Part shown: piece by piece, positions 1-9,894 of the stretch
How positions within the stretch are numbered: position 1 is the first letter of the stretch
Layout of the letters: every line of letters begins with the position of its first letter
Source of the DNA: Cryomorphaceae bacterium 1068
GTDB taxonomy: Bacteria > Bacteroidota > Bacteroidia > Flavobacteriales_D > Cryomorphaceae
DNA: 64,000 nt
Direction: 5' to 3'
NCBI GenBank assembly: GCA_027214385.1
Contig: JAPVXR010000005.1
Coordinates: 62,001 to 126,000 of the forward strand
The notes under the pieces: generated by a model
Told to the model about the DNA's origin: nothing
The model's input: the letters and a program-made list of their open reading frames with translations, nothing else
Databases searched by the model: none
Made by a program: the position numbers and the translations under genes

Positions 1-68
1 TTTTTTCATTGGAAATAGGTAGCAGGATCCCATCTTAACCATTGCCGAAAGGCTAACTCAGTTTAATA

Positions 69-98
69 TTTGCTTTATGGTTGAGGGTTTTATCTTTA
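69..98 (+). promoter_or_regulatory. putative promoter of the DUF5995-like gene
   Basis: A TTTG at 69-72 and a TATCTTTA at 91-98 are separated by 18 bases. This resembles the Bacteroidota sigma factor pattern (TTTG, spacer, TAnnTTTG), with one mismatch in the last base. The gene start lies 21 bases downstream. Pattern match only. Confidence 0.35.
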
Positions 99-118
99 GC
101 ACAACCAACGCGCGCTGA

Positions 119-865
119 ATGAAGGCTACAACCATCAATGAGGTCATCGAATACCTGGATCAAATAATCGAGGACTCAAAAAGAGAAAGCTCATACAGGG
201 GCTACTTTCCCGCCCTTTACCGGAAGGTGACAATTCGTGTAAAAGAAGGGATTGAGAAGGGCGAGTTTGAAGACGGACCGCGTATGGAGCGTCTCGATGT
301 GCTTTTTGCCAATCGCTACCTCGATGCCTATTACCGCTACAAGAGCGACCTACCGGTAACCAAAAGTTGGGCCTTTGCTTTTGAGAAAACCAAGAATTGG
401 TGGCCACTTACGTTGCAACATTTGTTGTGGGGAATCAATGCTCATATCAATCTTGATCTTGGTATAGCAGCCGTTGATACAACGGGCGTGACGCCCATCT
501 CAGAATTGAAAAATGATTTTGATAAGATCAACGAAGTGCTGGCCGAGTTGGTTGAGGAGGTGCAGGATGAACTATGCGAAATATGGCCTTTTCTGAAAGT
601 TCTATTGAAACTATCAGGAAAGCTGGATAATAAGCTAATCAACTTTAGCATGAAGCTTGCCCGCGACGGAGCTTGGGAATTTGCGGAAGAGCTCGCTGCT
701 ACTTCTCCTCAAGAGCGCTCTCAGGCTATAACCAAGCGAGATATCCGAATTGAGGAAATAGCCGAATACGTTTATCCCGCCAATATTTTAGCTCGAATCC
801 TTTTTGGAATCATCAGAGTTGGACTCAGAAAATCGGTACCTAAGCGAATTGAGATATTGGAATAG
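119..865 (+). CDS. DUF5995-like conserved protein
   Basis: A soluble protein of 248 residues without signal peptide or membrane segment. The overall look, with a Trp-rich stretch and the run QHLLWGINAHINLDLG near residues 99-114, matches my recollection of the DUF5995 family; its His residues could bind a metal, but no function is established. The ATG at 119 is the only good start and follows a promoter-like pattern. The gene is convergent with the polyphosphate kinase gene downstream, with about 170 bases between them, so it is probably transcribed alone. Family assignment is from memory of the motif pattern; biochemical role unknown. Confidence 0.7.
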   Translation: MKATTINEVIEYLDQIIEDSKRESSYRGYFPALYRKVTIRVKEGIEKGEFEDGPRMERLDVLFANRYLDAYYRYKSDLPVTKSWAFAFEKTKNWWPLTLQHLLWGINAHINLDLGIAAVDTTGVTPISELKNDFDKINEVLAELVEEVQDELCEIWPFLKVLLKLSGKLDNKLINFSMKLARDGAWEFAEELAATSPQERSQAITKRDIRIEEIAEYVYPANILARILFGIIRVGLRKSVPKRIEILE

Positions 866-1037
866 TTTTTCGTATTGCGATACTCGCAGCATGCAGTACA
901 TAGCGGGTATTGCTCGGTTCGACACTTGCACCATTCATAAGCAGTTCGACCTTATTTTAAGCTCTCCAAAAACGAATGTCTACTTAGATAATGCGAACAA
1001 CTTACTAAGCGTCGCGAATTACGAGCTTCGAAATGCG

Positions 1038-1814
1038 CTACGAACTAAACGGTATTGTACTCAATACATGATTTATAGCTTCAAGCCTTGCAACTGATTT
1101 TTGATTGGCGTCGATAACTTTCCAAGGAGCGTGATCAGTATTTGTTTTCTCAAACATTACCTCCTTATACGTGGTGTATTCATCCCATAGCTCCTGAGCT
1201 TTCTCATCCACGGGAGTCATTTTCCATCGTTTCAACGGATTTTCTTTGATGTCGTCAAAACGCCGTGCCTGCTCATCTTTGGTTATAGAAAAGTAAAATT
1301 TGATGAGGTAAGTATCCGAGTCAATCAGCATTTTTTCGAACTCATTGACTTGCGACATAAACACCTCGTACTCGTGATCGGTGCAGAAGTTATTTACCGG
1401 CTCTACAACAGCTCGGTTGTACCACGATCTGTCGAAGAGAACGATCTCACCAGGCTTGGGTAGTTGATTGATGTATCGTTGAAAAAACCATTGATGTCGT
1501 TCATCATCTGTGGGTTTATCAAGAGCCACAATTCGAAAATGCCGAGGATTGATGTACTCCGTTATTCTTCTGATGGCACCACCTTTCCCTGCTGCATCGC
1601 GCCCTTCAAAAACCAGAACAACCTTCTTCCCGCTCTCGATCACCCAATTCTGTAGCTTGATGAGTTCCTCTTGCTTCTTACGAAATTCAACGGCGTATTT
1701 TGTTTCTTTCAATGCTTTAGGGACACTCACCTTTTTGCTTCGCAGTAGTGAATGCAGCCCTAGCTTTGAGTTCAACAGCTCGAGATCTTCCGGACTTATA
1801 TGTGAATTACTCAT
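1038..1814 (-). CDS. PPK2-family polyphosphate kinase (copy 1)
   Basis: Polyphosphate kinase 2 enzymes move phosphate between inorganic polyphosphate and nucleotides (mainly making NDP or NTP from polyphosphate) in the cytoplasm. The 258-residue protein has the family Walker A loop GRDAAGKGG at residues 71-79, the Walker B/lid start DRSWYNR at 128-134 and the later NPLKRWK segment, so all expected catalytic elements are present. Length is normal for a single-domain PPK2. It lies 67 bases downstream of a second, clearly paralogous PPK2 gene on the same strand, so the two may be co-transcribed. Which nucleotide each copy prefers cannot be told from sequence by eye. Confidence 0.93.
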   Translation of the reverse strand: MSNSHISPEDLELLNSKLGLHSLLRSKKVSVPKALKETKYAVEFRKKQEELIKLQNWVIESGKKVVLVFEGRDAAGKGGAIRRITEYINPRHFRIVALDKPTDDERHQWFFQRYINQLPKPGEIVLFDRSWYNRAVVEPVNNFCTDHEYEVFMSQVNEFEKMLIDSDTYLIKFYFSITKDEQARRFDDIKENPLKRWKMTPVDEKAQELWDEYTTYKEVMFEKTNTDHAPWKVIDANQKSVARLEAINHVLSTIPFSS

Positions 1815-1881
1815 ATTGTATTTTTATTAATTCGATTCTAGAATAAGCAATAATGCCTTCATTTAGATTTCATGAGAGAAA

Positions 1882-2730
1882 TCAATTGTCTATTTGGATC
1901 GCGCTGCGATGATACCTCATGATAACGTTAGGGTCGGGTAGGAGGCTCACTTTTTGCTCACCTTTACCTTTGTAATCAAATAGAGAAAGGATGTAGCGCA
2001 TACTTTCCAAGCGGGCTTGCTTTTTGTCGTTAGTCTTCACAATGATCCAAGGACTAAATGCCGTGTGCGATTTGCTGAACATCTGCTCCTTGTAATGGGT
2101 GTACTTGTCCCAAAGTTCTTGTCCTTTCATATCGACAGGGCTAAATTTCCAGCGTTTCAAAGGGTTGTTCAATCTGTCATTAAAGCGCTTCTTTTGTTCT
2201 TCTTTCGAAATGGAAAACCAGAACTTGATGATGATCATATTGTCTTCATAGAGCAAGTGCTCAAATTCGGGCACTTGTACGATGAATTTGTCGTATTGCT
2301 CTTTGGTGCAAAAATCCATTACGGGCTCTACCACAGCGCGGTTGTACCAACTCCGATCAAAGAATACCACTTCACCTGGGTTTGGCAATACCTTAATGTA
2401 CCGCCTGAAGTACCACTGGCCGCGCTCCACCTCCGTGGGCTTAGTGAGTGCTACCACTCTGGAAGTACGAGGGTTCAGGTGTTCTTTGAATCGCTTGATC
2501 GATCCTCCTTTACCGGCAGCATCTCTACCTTCAAAGATGATAGCCACCCGAAGTTTATTATCCGCGATATGTTTTTGAAGCTGTACGAATTCTGCTTGAA
2601 GCTTTTCCAGCTCTGCCAGGTAGCCAATTTTTTTCAGCGTTTTGCGAATACGAATGTTCTTTGCCGTGGCAATGGAGATGAGGTCCTTCCGCGTTTTTGA
2701 TTGAAGAAGGTCTTCAGCGTTATAGGTCAT
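1882..2730 (-). CDS. PPK2-family polyphosphate kinase (copy 2)
   Basis: The second PPK2 paralogue, 282 residues, with Walker A GRDAAGKGG at residues 68-76, a DRSWYNRAVVEP segment and NPLKRWKFSPVD. It is longer than copy 1 at the C-terminus by about 25 residues. The two proteins align along their whole length with many identical blocks, indicating an old tandem duplication or a paired arrangement of two PPK2 types. Being upstream on the same strand, it is the likely first gene of a two-gene unit. Substrate class (ADP, AMP or both) is not assigned. Confidence 0.93.
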   Translation of the reverse strand: MTYNAEDLLQSKTRKDLISIATAKNIRIRKTLKKIGYLAELEKLQAEFVQLQKHIADNKLRVAIIFEGRDAAGKGGSIKRFKEHLNPRTSRVVALTKPTEVERGQWYFRRYIKVLPNPGEVVFFDRSWYNRAVVEPVMDFCTKEQYDKFIVQVPEFEHLLYEDNMIIIKFWFSISKEEQKKRFNDRLNNPLKRWKFSPVDMKGQELWDKYTHYKEQMFSKSHTAFSPWIIVKTNDKKQARLESMRYILSLFDYKGKGEQKVSLLPDPNVIMRYHRSAIQIDN

Positions 2731-2898
2731 ATGTTTAATTTGAAATAGTCAATGTAGTAGACTTTAAACCTACGAAATAGCCCACTCAAATGCACCTTTT
2801 TCAGCTTGACTTTTTAGCTCTCGAACACATTTAAAATGATTCTATTTAAGGAACTGTTGAATCAGAAAAATGAAAAGCGATGAAAGTATTTTCAGTAC

Positions 2899-4329
2899 CT
2901 ATTTACCTTGCTCTTCATACTCCTTAAGTTTGTAAATGCGGTAGTCTTCATTGTCGAATACGACTTCGTGGTCGTTCAATTCCATTTCTTTGCCAAAGGC
3001 TCTTTTCAATATGACGATATACTTGAGGCCTTTGCTTTGGAGATCCTCCAAGTACTCCTTGACTTGAATCTGTTCGTTGGTATTTACCCATCCCTTGCGG
3101 TGTGCAAAATACATAGGTGTGGGGTAGTAACCACTGTTGATCAATATCAAATCACTACGTTCTGAGAATTGGTCCAAGTCACTTTCCAGGTTCAAAATCT
3201 TCGCACTTCTTTCCTTTATCCTAAAATCCTGATGCTGATTTGCAATACCCTCCGCACAGATGGCGACCAAAAGGAAAACCGCAATTTTTTGGCTTTCGAT
3301 TTGGCTTAAGCCATATCCGGCTACCAATGCCATAATTGGCACAAATGGGATGATGTAGTAATTGTGGTGTGAAAAAGTAAAACCTGCTTTGAATACCACC
3401 AAAAGGAAGCCTGAAAAACCCAAAGCGAAAAGGGTGTAGATTCTCCACTCCTTCTTGGCTATAGAGATAATGAGCCCTAAAAGAAAAGCAGCAAACCCGA
3501 CGTACTTCATTGCCGTATCGTAAAACCTGCTTACCGTCTGTCCGCCATTCTCAAGGATTTCGCTAAAACCTTGACTGATGCTGCTCCCCATAAAGAAGTG
3601 CCAAAAACCGTACGCTTCTACCAGGTGAGGTACCCAGTAATAATACCACGCTACGACAGGAATCAAGCCGACAAATGATGCCAGTGCAAAAACCAGCTTT
3701 TTCTTGAGGTCAATGTCCTTGTCGAGAAATGGAATGGCAAAAACGATAAGGATGTACCCTGCCGGTAACTTAGAAAGCATCCCTAAAACAAGGAGTGAGA
3801 AGTACACGACTAGCTGTATTGCTTGATTCTTCTTGTTTTCCAAATAGTTGGTGCCATAGTAGATGCAAGCCAAAATCATTGACATCGAAAAGGTATCGGG
3901 CATGATTTTTCGCGAGAATTGGAACCAGACGGATACCGCCAGAATAATGGTGGAGTAGAAGGACACATTCTCGGGAAAGTACTTTCGTAAGAGTCGGTAG
4001 AAGAACCACAAGCCAAGGCTGGAGATGATGAGATTGATCAGCCGCCCATACCAGTGTTGGTAGACGAACACTTCAGAGACGCAATAGATCAGGTAGTTGA
4101 GGACGGGGAATTCCATTCCTGTAATTCCCGTTTTCTCGCCGGCGATGTCAATTCGGGGATAGAATATGGAGTTGTCCACTTCCAGGAAATTCCGCGCCAC
4201 CATGGTGACCGTGGTTTGCCGCCAGTTGTGACCTACTTCGAGTGGCGGATTGGTGATGCCGAATAGCCTGATCAGGAAGAAGAAGACGATCCAAAACCGT
4301 ATGTCGCGCAGGAGTTTCTTACCGTCCAT
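2899..4329 (-). CDS. GT39/ArnT-like membrane glycosyltransferase
   Basis: A 476-residue polytopic membrane protein with roughly ten hydrophobic segments. The N-terminal part, ending in a short periplasmic loop with GHNWRQTTVTMVARNF (about residues 33-48), and the later loop with a conserved acidic residue after the second helix fit the GT-C fold of dolichyl-phosphomannose/ArnT-type glycosyltransferases, which transfer sugars from polyprenyl phosphate carriers on the outer face of the inner membrane. The C-terminal 90 residues form a soluble domain. No other glycan genes lie beside it, so the acceptor is unknown. The start at 4329 is close to the upstream gene, with 53 bases between. Confidence 0.8.
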   Translation of the reverse strand: MDGKKLLRDIRFWIVFFFLIRLFGITNPPLEVGHNWRQTTVTMVARNFLEVDNSIFYPRIDIAGEKTGITGMEFPVLNYLIYCVSEVFVYQHWYGRLINLIISSLGLWFFYRLLRKYFPENVSFYSTIILAVSVWFQFSRKIMPDTFSMSMILACIYYGTNYLENKKNQAIQLVVYFSLLVLGMLSKLPAGYILIVFAIPFLDKDIDLKKKLVFALASFVGLIPVVAWYYYWVPHLVEAYGFWHFFMGSSISQGFSEILENGGQTVSRFYDTAMKYVGFAAFLLGLIISIAKKEWRIYTLFALGFSGFLLVVFKAGFTFSHHNYYIIPFVPIMALVAGYGLSQIESQKIAVFLLVAICAEGIANQHQDFRIKERSAKILNLESDLDQFSERSDLILINSGYYPTPMYFAHRKGWVNTNEQIQVKEYLEDLQSKGLKYIVILKRAFGKEMELNDHEVVFDNEDYRIYKLKEYEEQGK

Positions 4330-4382
4330 TTCTCATTGCATTCAAAATCATGCGCCAAAGTAAAGAATCCACAACAATGAGA

Positions 4383-4847
4383 TTACAAACGCCAACGAAC
4401 CTTTACTGCTGATATCCGTGGAAGTTCGAGCCTAACGTTCTCCAATACTTCAAACCCATTCTTTTGGTAGAACTCTAATGGCGAACGATACGGCTGCCCT
4501 TCTTTTCTCAGCTTGGCTTCGGAGTCAATCACCCAACCGCTTAGTTCTTTCTCAATGGATTTCGCTCGATCGAGTAGCGCCTTCCCAAAGCCCTGACCAT
4601 GCAAAGAAGAGTTTATGATAAGCCCAAACCATTTCTCACCATCGCGACGGAAGTCGAAGTACCAACCCTTGATGAGGCCCTCTTTATCTGTAAGGAGGAA
4701 ATGAGCTACATCTTCCAACTTATCGAGGTACCCGTCGAAGTGATCTAAAGTAAGGTAATTGAGGCCTGCCGGGTATTCGGTATTCCACAACTGCATGAGC
4801 TTTTTCTTTTGCGCACTGTTTAGTTCTGTATGTGTTTGAAGAGTCAT
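4383..4847 (-). CDS. GNAT-family N-acetyltransferase
   Basis: A 154-residue protein with a GNAT fold: the acetyl-CoA binding loop is visible as SLHGQGFGKALLDRA (about residues 80-94), followed by a C-terminal strand region with FYQKNGFEVLENV. Such enzymes acetylate amines of small molecules or proteins; the substrate is not evident. Its ATG overlaps the TGA of the upstream gene in an ATGA at 4844-4847, so translation of the two is probably coupled. Confidence 0.85.
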   Translation of the reverse strand: MTLQTHTELNSAQKKKLMQLWNTEYPAGLNYLTLDHFDGYLDKLEDVAHFLLTDKEGLIKGWYFDFRRDGEKWFGLIINSSLHGQGFGKALLDRAKSIEKELSGWVIDSEAKLRKEGQPYRSPLEFYQKNGFEVLENVRLELPRISAVKVRWRL

Positions 4848-5791
4848 TTGACTGTTTCCTCTATTTCCACAAAGGTATCGCCGTCAAAGACAAATTCACA
4901 GTGGCATTCCTGTCCATAAATTGGCTCTTCATCTTGGGAATAGTTATAGTTGCCGTTTTCAAAATCACGACGTGTTTCGCAACTGCAGTCTGTGGTAAGA
5001 TCATCAGTCAGGTAATCCGCTCTAATCGTTTTGCTTCCGGGGTAATAGTCCAATTCAGCGTCCCATGAGCGCGACTCTATGGAATAGTAGAATTCACTGT
5101 AGAATTCTCCATTCTCATACCTAACCATTTCGACATAAGTCAAAAAGCAGGCATTGCACCCTTGAACCGAACCGATGAGGATATAGCAAACTTGATCGCC
5201 TGCATGGATGGTGTCAATGCGGTCGTAACCGTTTGTCTCAAAGCCATAAAATATCGATTCACTATCGGGCTCTTCTTGTTGATCTGCCACATCTAATATT
5301 CCCTCTTCTTGCTCTGTGAAGTGCATCCAAGAGACTCGGCTGCGGTAGGATCCACCCGTTTTTTCGTCGAGCGAAAAGTTATAGATTTTGCCATCGGTAG
5401 AGCGCACCACACCGAGTTCGTAGTTTTGGAATATCTCAACCAAATTGTAAGATTTAAGATCGGCCACTTGAGTGATTTTTTCGACGGTCGATTGCACACG
5501 GTCTTGAATGTAGAAGATGAGATCCGTTGCATAAATTGAATCGCCATGGAAATAATCGGTATCGTCATTGTCTGCTTTCAAATAGGCGATTTCCCGAGAA
5601 GATAGATCGAGATCGGCGTAGGCCAGTAAGTCGTCAAAAGGGGAGAGGTGTGAGTAGAAATCCAGAAGTACTTTTGTGTCGGAAATCAGGCTGTCGACCT
5701 GCGAGCTTTGCTGTGCAGGGCATATTGCGCTGAGGGGCATCACAAATATTAGGAGCCCAAAACACCGAAGTTTCCACGGAACTTTTTTCAT
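4844..5791 (-). CDS. secreted protein of unknown function
   Basis: I chose the ATG at 5791 rather than the longer frame to 5869, because it opens a clear signal peptide (MKKVPWKLRCFGLLIF, then a small-residue site near AICPAQQ). The mature protein is acidic, about 290 residues, rich in Asp, Glu, Tyr and Ser, with seven or so cysteines in the C-terminal half (for example CNACFL and CSCE), which suggests disulfides in the periplasm or outside the cell. I do not recognise a family. It overlaps the downstream GNAT gene by four bases. Confidence 0.7.
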   Translation of the reverse strand: MKKVPWKLRCFGLLIFVMPLSAICPAQQSSQVDSLISDTKVLLDFYSHLSPFDDLLAYADLDLSSREIAYLKADNDDTDYFHGDSIYATDLIFYIQDRVQSTVEKITQVADLKSYNLVEIFQNYELGVVRSTDGKIYNFSLDEKTGGSYRSRVSWMHFTEQEEGILDVADQQEEPDSESIFYGFETNGYDRIDTIHAGDQVCYILIGSVQGCNACFLTYVEMVRYENGEFYSEFYYSIESRSWDAELDYYPGSKTIRADYLTDDLTTDCSCETRRDFENGNYNYSQDEEPIYGQECHCEFVFDGDTFVEIEETVK

Positions 5792-6110
5792 TGGGATGAA
5801 GAACGGTAATGTTGTTGAAATGCTAAGATGAATTAGCAAAACTTGGCATAAGGAAGGCACTATTTTCACAAAATGAAATCGATATTGTGCTATCTGCCGG
5901 CACCAACCGGAGACTGAGGTGAAACCGGATTTGGATTAGTCATTCTATCCGTTTAGCGCGAGCTTCGCATCAGAATTATTACATGTGAAAAAAATGAAAA
6001 AGGACATAACCTTGTCAAAGGGGTTAGAATTGATACTAGATTTACTCGAATCCAAAGTTCATAGCCACTTTAAAGTTTATTTCAGCCAATTACACATTCA
6101 TCAATCATAA
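5792..6110. other. intergenic region, divergent promoters expected
   Basis: This 319-base stretch separates divergent genes and must hold both promoters, but I see no exact TAnnTTTG element on either strand, no strong hairpin and no credible reading frame. Confidence 0.5.
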
Positions 6111-7769
6111 ATGAAGTTTTTTATTAGAATCAAAAGGCCGTCGTTTTCGTTTTTATTCGCTTTCCTCTTCTGTCTCAAAGTCTTTGCACAAGACCAGAAA
6201 GTAGATCGACTTTACTCTGTGGGTGAGGGTGAGCCCGGATATTCCGTGGCGGTATACCAAGGGGACAAGATCATTCTCGAAAGACAATACGGCAGTGCAG
6301 CTCTTGAATACGACATCCATATTTCCAGCGAAACTGTTTTCGATATAGGCTCTATTGGCAAGCAGTTTACGGCTGCAGCCATACTTCTGCTTGAACTGGA
6401 GGGAAAGCTGTCCCTGAGTGACCCTGTCTATAAATACATAGAAAATCTACCTCGATACAAATTGGGCGATCCGACTATTGAGCATTTGCTCAATCAAACC
6501 AGTGGAATCAGAGAGGTGGATCCTTTTTTAGAGGTTGCGGATATCTATTTTCGTGATTACAGATCGCAATCACAGATGGTGAATATTATCACCAAGATCG
6601 AAGATCTTGCTTTTGCGCCCGGAGATTACTTTTACTATACCAATGCCAACTACGTCTTGCTGGCATCTGTAATTGAACAGGCTTCAGGACAATCCTACAC
6701 GAGCTACTTGGAAGAAAATATTTTTGACCCGCTTGGAATGGATCGCACCTTTGTAGATCGTAATGTCTACACGAAAATAAAAAATCGCGCACTCGGCTAC
6801 ACCGAAGATGAAGGCAGGTATTATAAGACAAATCTTTATTTTTTAAAATATGTAGGTGATGGACAGATACTGACTACGGCTCGCGATATGTTTAAATGGC
6901 ATCAAAACCTGAAGCACTCGACCATTGGCTCACCGGAGCTCTGGAAGAAAATGTACACCAAAGCAATCCTCAACGATGGAACGACCATAAATTTTGGCTT
7001 GGGAGCAGAGTTTGAAACCCACAATGGATACGATGCTATGGGCTTCGATGGAATGATTCGTGCGGGGTTCGTTTCCAAATACTTGTACTTCCCGGTTCTG
7101 GATATGGCATTTTTTACTGCTCAGAACACTTTCGACTGGGAGTTTAGAGACCGATTCTTTCAATTTGTTGATTTGTACGTTCCAATGGCTGAGTCGAAAA
7201 GTCAACCTATACATCAATTTGAAGAGATCAATTTGACTAAACAGGAATTAGAGAAGTACGAGGGCAACTACTTGTTTTACCGCCACGACGAAGACCGCAA
7301 GGCCAACATTGTTCAGCTAAAGAACGACCAACTTTTTGTGTTTACCCTTGATGGTGATAGGGTTGCTAAATTGGTACCCATTGGCAATGATCAATTCTAC
7401 TTCGGTGAAGATCGAGATGCTATTGTGACCTTTGGCATTAACGGTGACAAAAAGCATTATACTTATGATGAGCTTGATCATACAATTCCTTGGGTTTTCA
7501 ATGAATATGAGCCATTCGAGCACTCCGACAGGGAGCTTAGAGAGTTTGAGGGAACCTATTACAATGAGGATTTTCAATTGAGTAAAAAACTTGAATTAGA
7601 AAATGGCGTACTCTTCTACTATTGGAAGAATGGTGCTTGGCGCGAAGAGATGACCTCGCTCTCAAAAGACTTGATGGAGATACCGAGTAGTCCAATCGAA
7701 TTTATCAGAAACGGCAATAATCAGCTTAGCGGTTTTTCGATAATGGGCTTAGTTTTTCAAAAAATGTAA
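6111..7769 (+). CDS. serine hydrolase, class C beta-lactamase-like (CubicO type)
   Basis: A 552-residue exported protein with an N-terminal signal peptide ending near VFAQ. The penicillin-binding/beta-lactamase class C fold is shown by the SxxK motif SIGK at residues 81-84 (catalytic Ser81, Lys84) inside FDIGSIGKQFTAAA, and the YxN motif YTN at 176-178. The third motif is probably the HNG in the segment around residue 304. The last 180 residues form a separate beta-rich domain often found in this family. Members are peptidases or esterases more often than true beta-lactamases, so antibiotic resistance should not be assumed. The gene stands alone between divergent and unrelated neighbours. Confidence 0.88.
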   Translation: MKFFIRIKRPSFSFLFAFLFCLKVFAQDQKVDRLYSVGEGEPGYSVAVYQGDKIILERQYGSAALEYDIHISSETVFDIGSIGKQFTAAAILLLELEGKLSLSDPVYKYIENLPRYKLGDPTIEHLLNQTSGIREVDPFLEVADIYFRDYRSQSQMVNIITKIEDLAFAPGDYFYYTNANYVLLASVIEQASGQSYTSYLEENIFDPLGMDRTFVDRNVYTKIKNRALGYTEDEGRYYKTNLYFLKYVGDGQILTTARDMFKWHQNLKHSTIGSPELWKKMYTKAILNDGTTINFGLGAEFETHNGYDAMGFDGMIRAGFVSKYLYFPVLDMAFFTAQNTFDWEFRDRFFQFVDLYVPMAESKSQPIHQFEEINLTKQELEKYEGNYLFYRHDEDRKANIVQLKNDQLFVFTLDGDRVAKLVPIGNDQFYFGEDRDAIVTFGINGDKKHYTYDELDHTIPWVFNEYEPFEHSDRELREFEGTYYNEDFQLSKKLELENGVLFYYWKNGAWREEMTSLSKDLMEIPSSPIEFIRNGNNQLSGFSIMGLVFQKM

Positions 7770-7907
7770 GCTGATTTTGATCCACTCCGTCATTGTATTT
7801 AACAACGTGAGGATAGAAACTGCGCATTGTTATAGTGGGATATCAAATAAATCCTAACTGGCAAAGGGTACATCAGTTCAACTTATCTTCGACCATTAAA
7901 AAAACCG

Positions 7908-8126
7908 ATGACAGAACACCACTACGAACTCAGTGAAGAGGAAAGATTCATCACCTTGGATAAGCTTTTAAAACGAATGAACCTGGTTGGTTCGGGTAGT
8001 GAGGCTCGAGCTGCCATTGTCGACGGTATGGTGTCTGTAAATGGGAATGTCGAATCTCAAGGGCGCAAGGAGGTTAAAGCTGGAGATGATGTGATTTTTA
8101 ATGGAAATTCGATTCAAGTAAGCTGA
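7908..8126 (+). CDS. small S4-domain RNA-binding protein (YbcJ-like)
   Basis: A 72-residue protein made almost entirely of an S4 RNA-binding domain: ITLDKLLKRMNLVGSGSEAR, then a VNGNVE turn and GDDVIFNG near the C-terminus. The family resembles E. coli YbcJ and probably binds structured RNA or ribosomes in the cytoplasm; partners are unknown. It is followed after 91 bases by the M1 peptidase gene on the same strand, and no terminator was seen between them. Confidence 0.88.
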   Translation: MTEHHYELSEEERFITLDKLLKRMNLVGSGSEARAAIVDGMVSVNGNVESQGRKEVKAGDDVIFNGNSIQVS

Positions 8127-8217
8127 GGTTTGCTCAGCTCCTTGACTTCTTTCGCCTGCATGCGTGATTTGTGTATTTTGGCTTGAGCATTATTCTGCCA
8201 ATATTCGATATTTCTAT

Positions 8218-9894
8218 ATGAATCCAAATAGCTACATCCGAATAGCCTTGTTCACCCTCGCCATATTGGTATTTCAATCTTGTTATTACAAACCTTTTAT
8301 AGGTTATCAACTCAATAAGAAGGGCTTTAAGAATTTTAGCAAAGCCGAGAGAGTGGCGGGTGACAATGCCAATCCACAGCGCGATTATCATGTCAATCGC
8401 TACGACTGGGCGATAGAGATTTTTCCTGAGAAGAAGAAGATCTCGGGACGGATGGACATCACATTCACGGCAAGGGCAGCGCAGGACACCTTTCTCTTTG
8501 ATCTTCAGAAAAGCTTGAAGATTGATTCAATCGCATCTTCCCACGGCAGCCCGTCGGTAAAACGAAAGGGAGATCTGCTCTACTTCATTTTCGATGAAGT
8601 CGTTCATACTGATACCCGTATTGAGCTGAGCATTGCTTACGCCGGCAAACCTGTAAATGTGGCAGGTGAAGGCCCCATTCAATGGAAGGAAGACGAGAAA
8701 GGACGAACTTGGATCTCTTCCGTAACGGAGGGAATTGGTCCGCATTTCATGATGCCTTGCAATGCCTTGCTTCGTGCCGAGCCCGATTCAGTGACCATTG
8801 CCGTTACCGTTCCCGATGATCTGGTCGTGGCCGCTAATGGTATGCTGACAAGTGTCGAAGACCACAGTGAGAACCAAACCAAGACATACACCCATGAGGT
8901 GGTAAACCGCATAAACATCTACAACATCTCCTTCAATGTGGGGCACTTTGTAGAGCTCGTTAAACCTTACACGGACATCAACGGCGTAGAGCGAGAACTG
9001 AGCTTTCAGGTATTGGACTACCACCGAGCGACTGCCGATACTTTCTACGATCAAACACCCATGGTACTCAAAGAGTTGGAAATGCTTTACGGTGCGTTTC
9101 CATTTTGGGAAGACGGCTGTAAGTTTATCGAATCCACTTTTTCGGCTATGGAGCACCAATCGGGAATAGCGATGGGCAATGACTATCGATACGACTGGAA
9201 GAATTACAATCTGACATTGATACACGAGCTGTCGCATGAGTGGTGGGGCAATAGCATCACGGGCTACGACTATTGCGACATCTGGATTCACGAAGGGATG
9301 GCTACCTATTCTGAAGCATTGGTGTTGGAAAAACTCTACGGTGCCGAAGGCTATGAGTTATTGATGAGATACAATGCTTACGGCACGGAGAATACCATTC
9401 CCATTCTCAAAGAATGCGACGTCCTTTACAACAGTTGGACGAATAGTGCAGATCAGGACATCTACGATAAAGGCGCCTTGATGATGCATTCACTGCGCAA
9501 AGTGGTGGATAATGATGACTTGTTTTTTGCAACTCTGAGAACGCTATCGGAAGATTTTCCGCATCAAAACCTTTCGACTATCGAACTCAGAGCACAGTTT
9601 AACGAGCTATTGGGTCAGGACTACAGCGATTTATTTGATTGGTATCTCCTAAAAGCCAAGCCACCTGTTTTGGAAGTTTTTCCCAACAAGGACTCGGGGC
9701 TGATTTACTACAGGTGGAGGGAAGATGTTCCTTTCTATCCCAATGGAGTGATTTACCTGAAGCGCGAAAAAGAAACCTTGTCTCTGGTGCCTACTACCGA
9801 CTACCAATCGGTAAAAGTTAAGATCGGCGACAAGATTGAGTTTTTGCCAGAGAAGTCAATCTATCACATCATTGATTTTCGAAAGAAGAAGTAA
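8218..9894 (+). CDS. M1-family metallopeptidase lipoprotein
   Basis: I set the start at the ATG at 8218 because it opens a lipoprotein signal with lipobox FQSC; the frame itself is open from 8164. The 558-residue product is a zinc aminopeptidase-like protein with the gluzincin motif HELSH at residues 336-340 followed by EWWGN, and a downstream Glu in IHEGMATYSE as the third zinc ligand. The N-terminal half is the beta-sandwich domain of M1 peptidases. It should sit on the outer membrane and trim peptides. The C-terminal helical domain looks short compared with full aminopeptidase N. Confidence 0.9.
   Translation: MNPNSYIRIALFTLAILVFQSCYYKPFIGYQLNKKGFKNFSKAERVAGDNANPQRDYHVNRYDWAIEIFPEKKKISGRMDITFTARAAQDTFLFDLQKSLKIDSIASSHGSPSVKRKGDLLYFIFDEVVHTDTRIELSIAYAGKPVNVAGEGPIQWKEDEKGRTWISSVTEGIGPHFMMPCNALLRAEPDSVTIAVTVPDDLVVAANGMLTSVEDHSENQTKTYTHEVVNRINIYNISFNVGHFVELVKPYTDINGVERELSFQVLDYHRATADTFYDQTPMVLKELEMLYGAFPFWEDGCKFIESTFSAMEHQSGIAMGNDYRYDWKNYNLTLIHELSHEWWGNSITGYDYCDIWIHEGMATYSEALVLEKLYGAEGYELLMRYNAYGTENTIPILKECDVLYNSWTNSADQDIYDKGALMMHSLRKVVDNDDLFFATLRTLSEDFPHQNLSTIELRAQFNELLGQDYSDLFDWYLLKAKPPVLEVFPNKDSGLIYYRWREDVPFYPNGVIYLKREKETLSLVPTTDYQSVKVKIGDKIEFLPEKSIYHIIDFRKKK

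Noticed and set aside
1-9. Minus-strand ATGAAAAAA at the window edge, a possible start of a gene leaving the window
   Set aside because: Only three codons are visible; nothing else supports a gene.
804-1097. A 97-codon frame between the DUF5995-like gene and PPK2
   Set aside because: It overlaps the ends of both genes and shows no family signal; likely chance.
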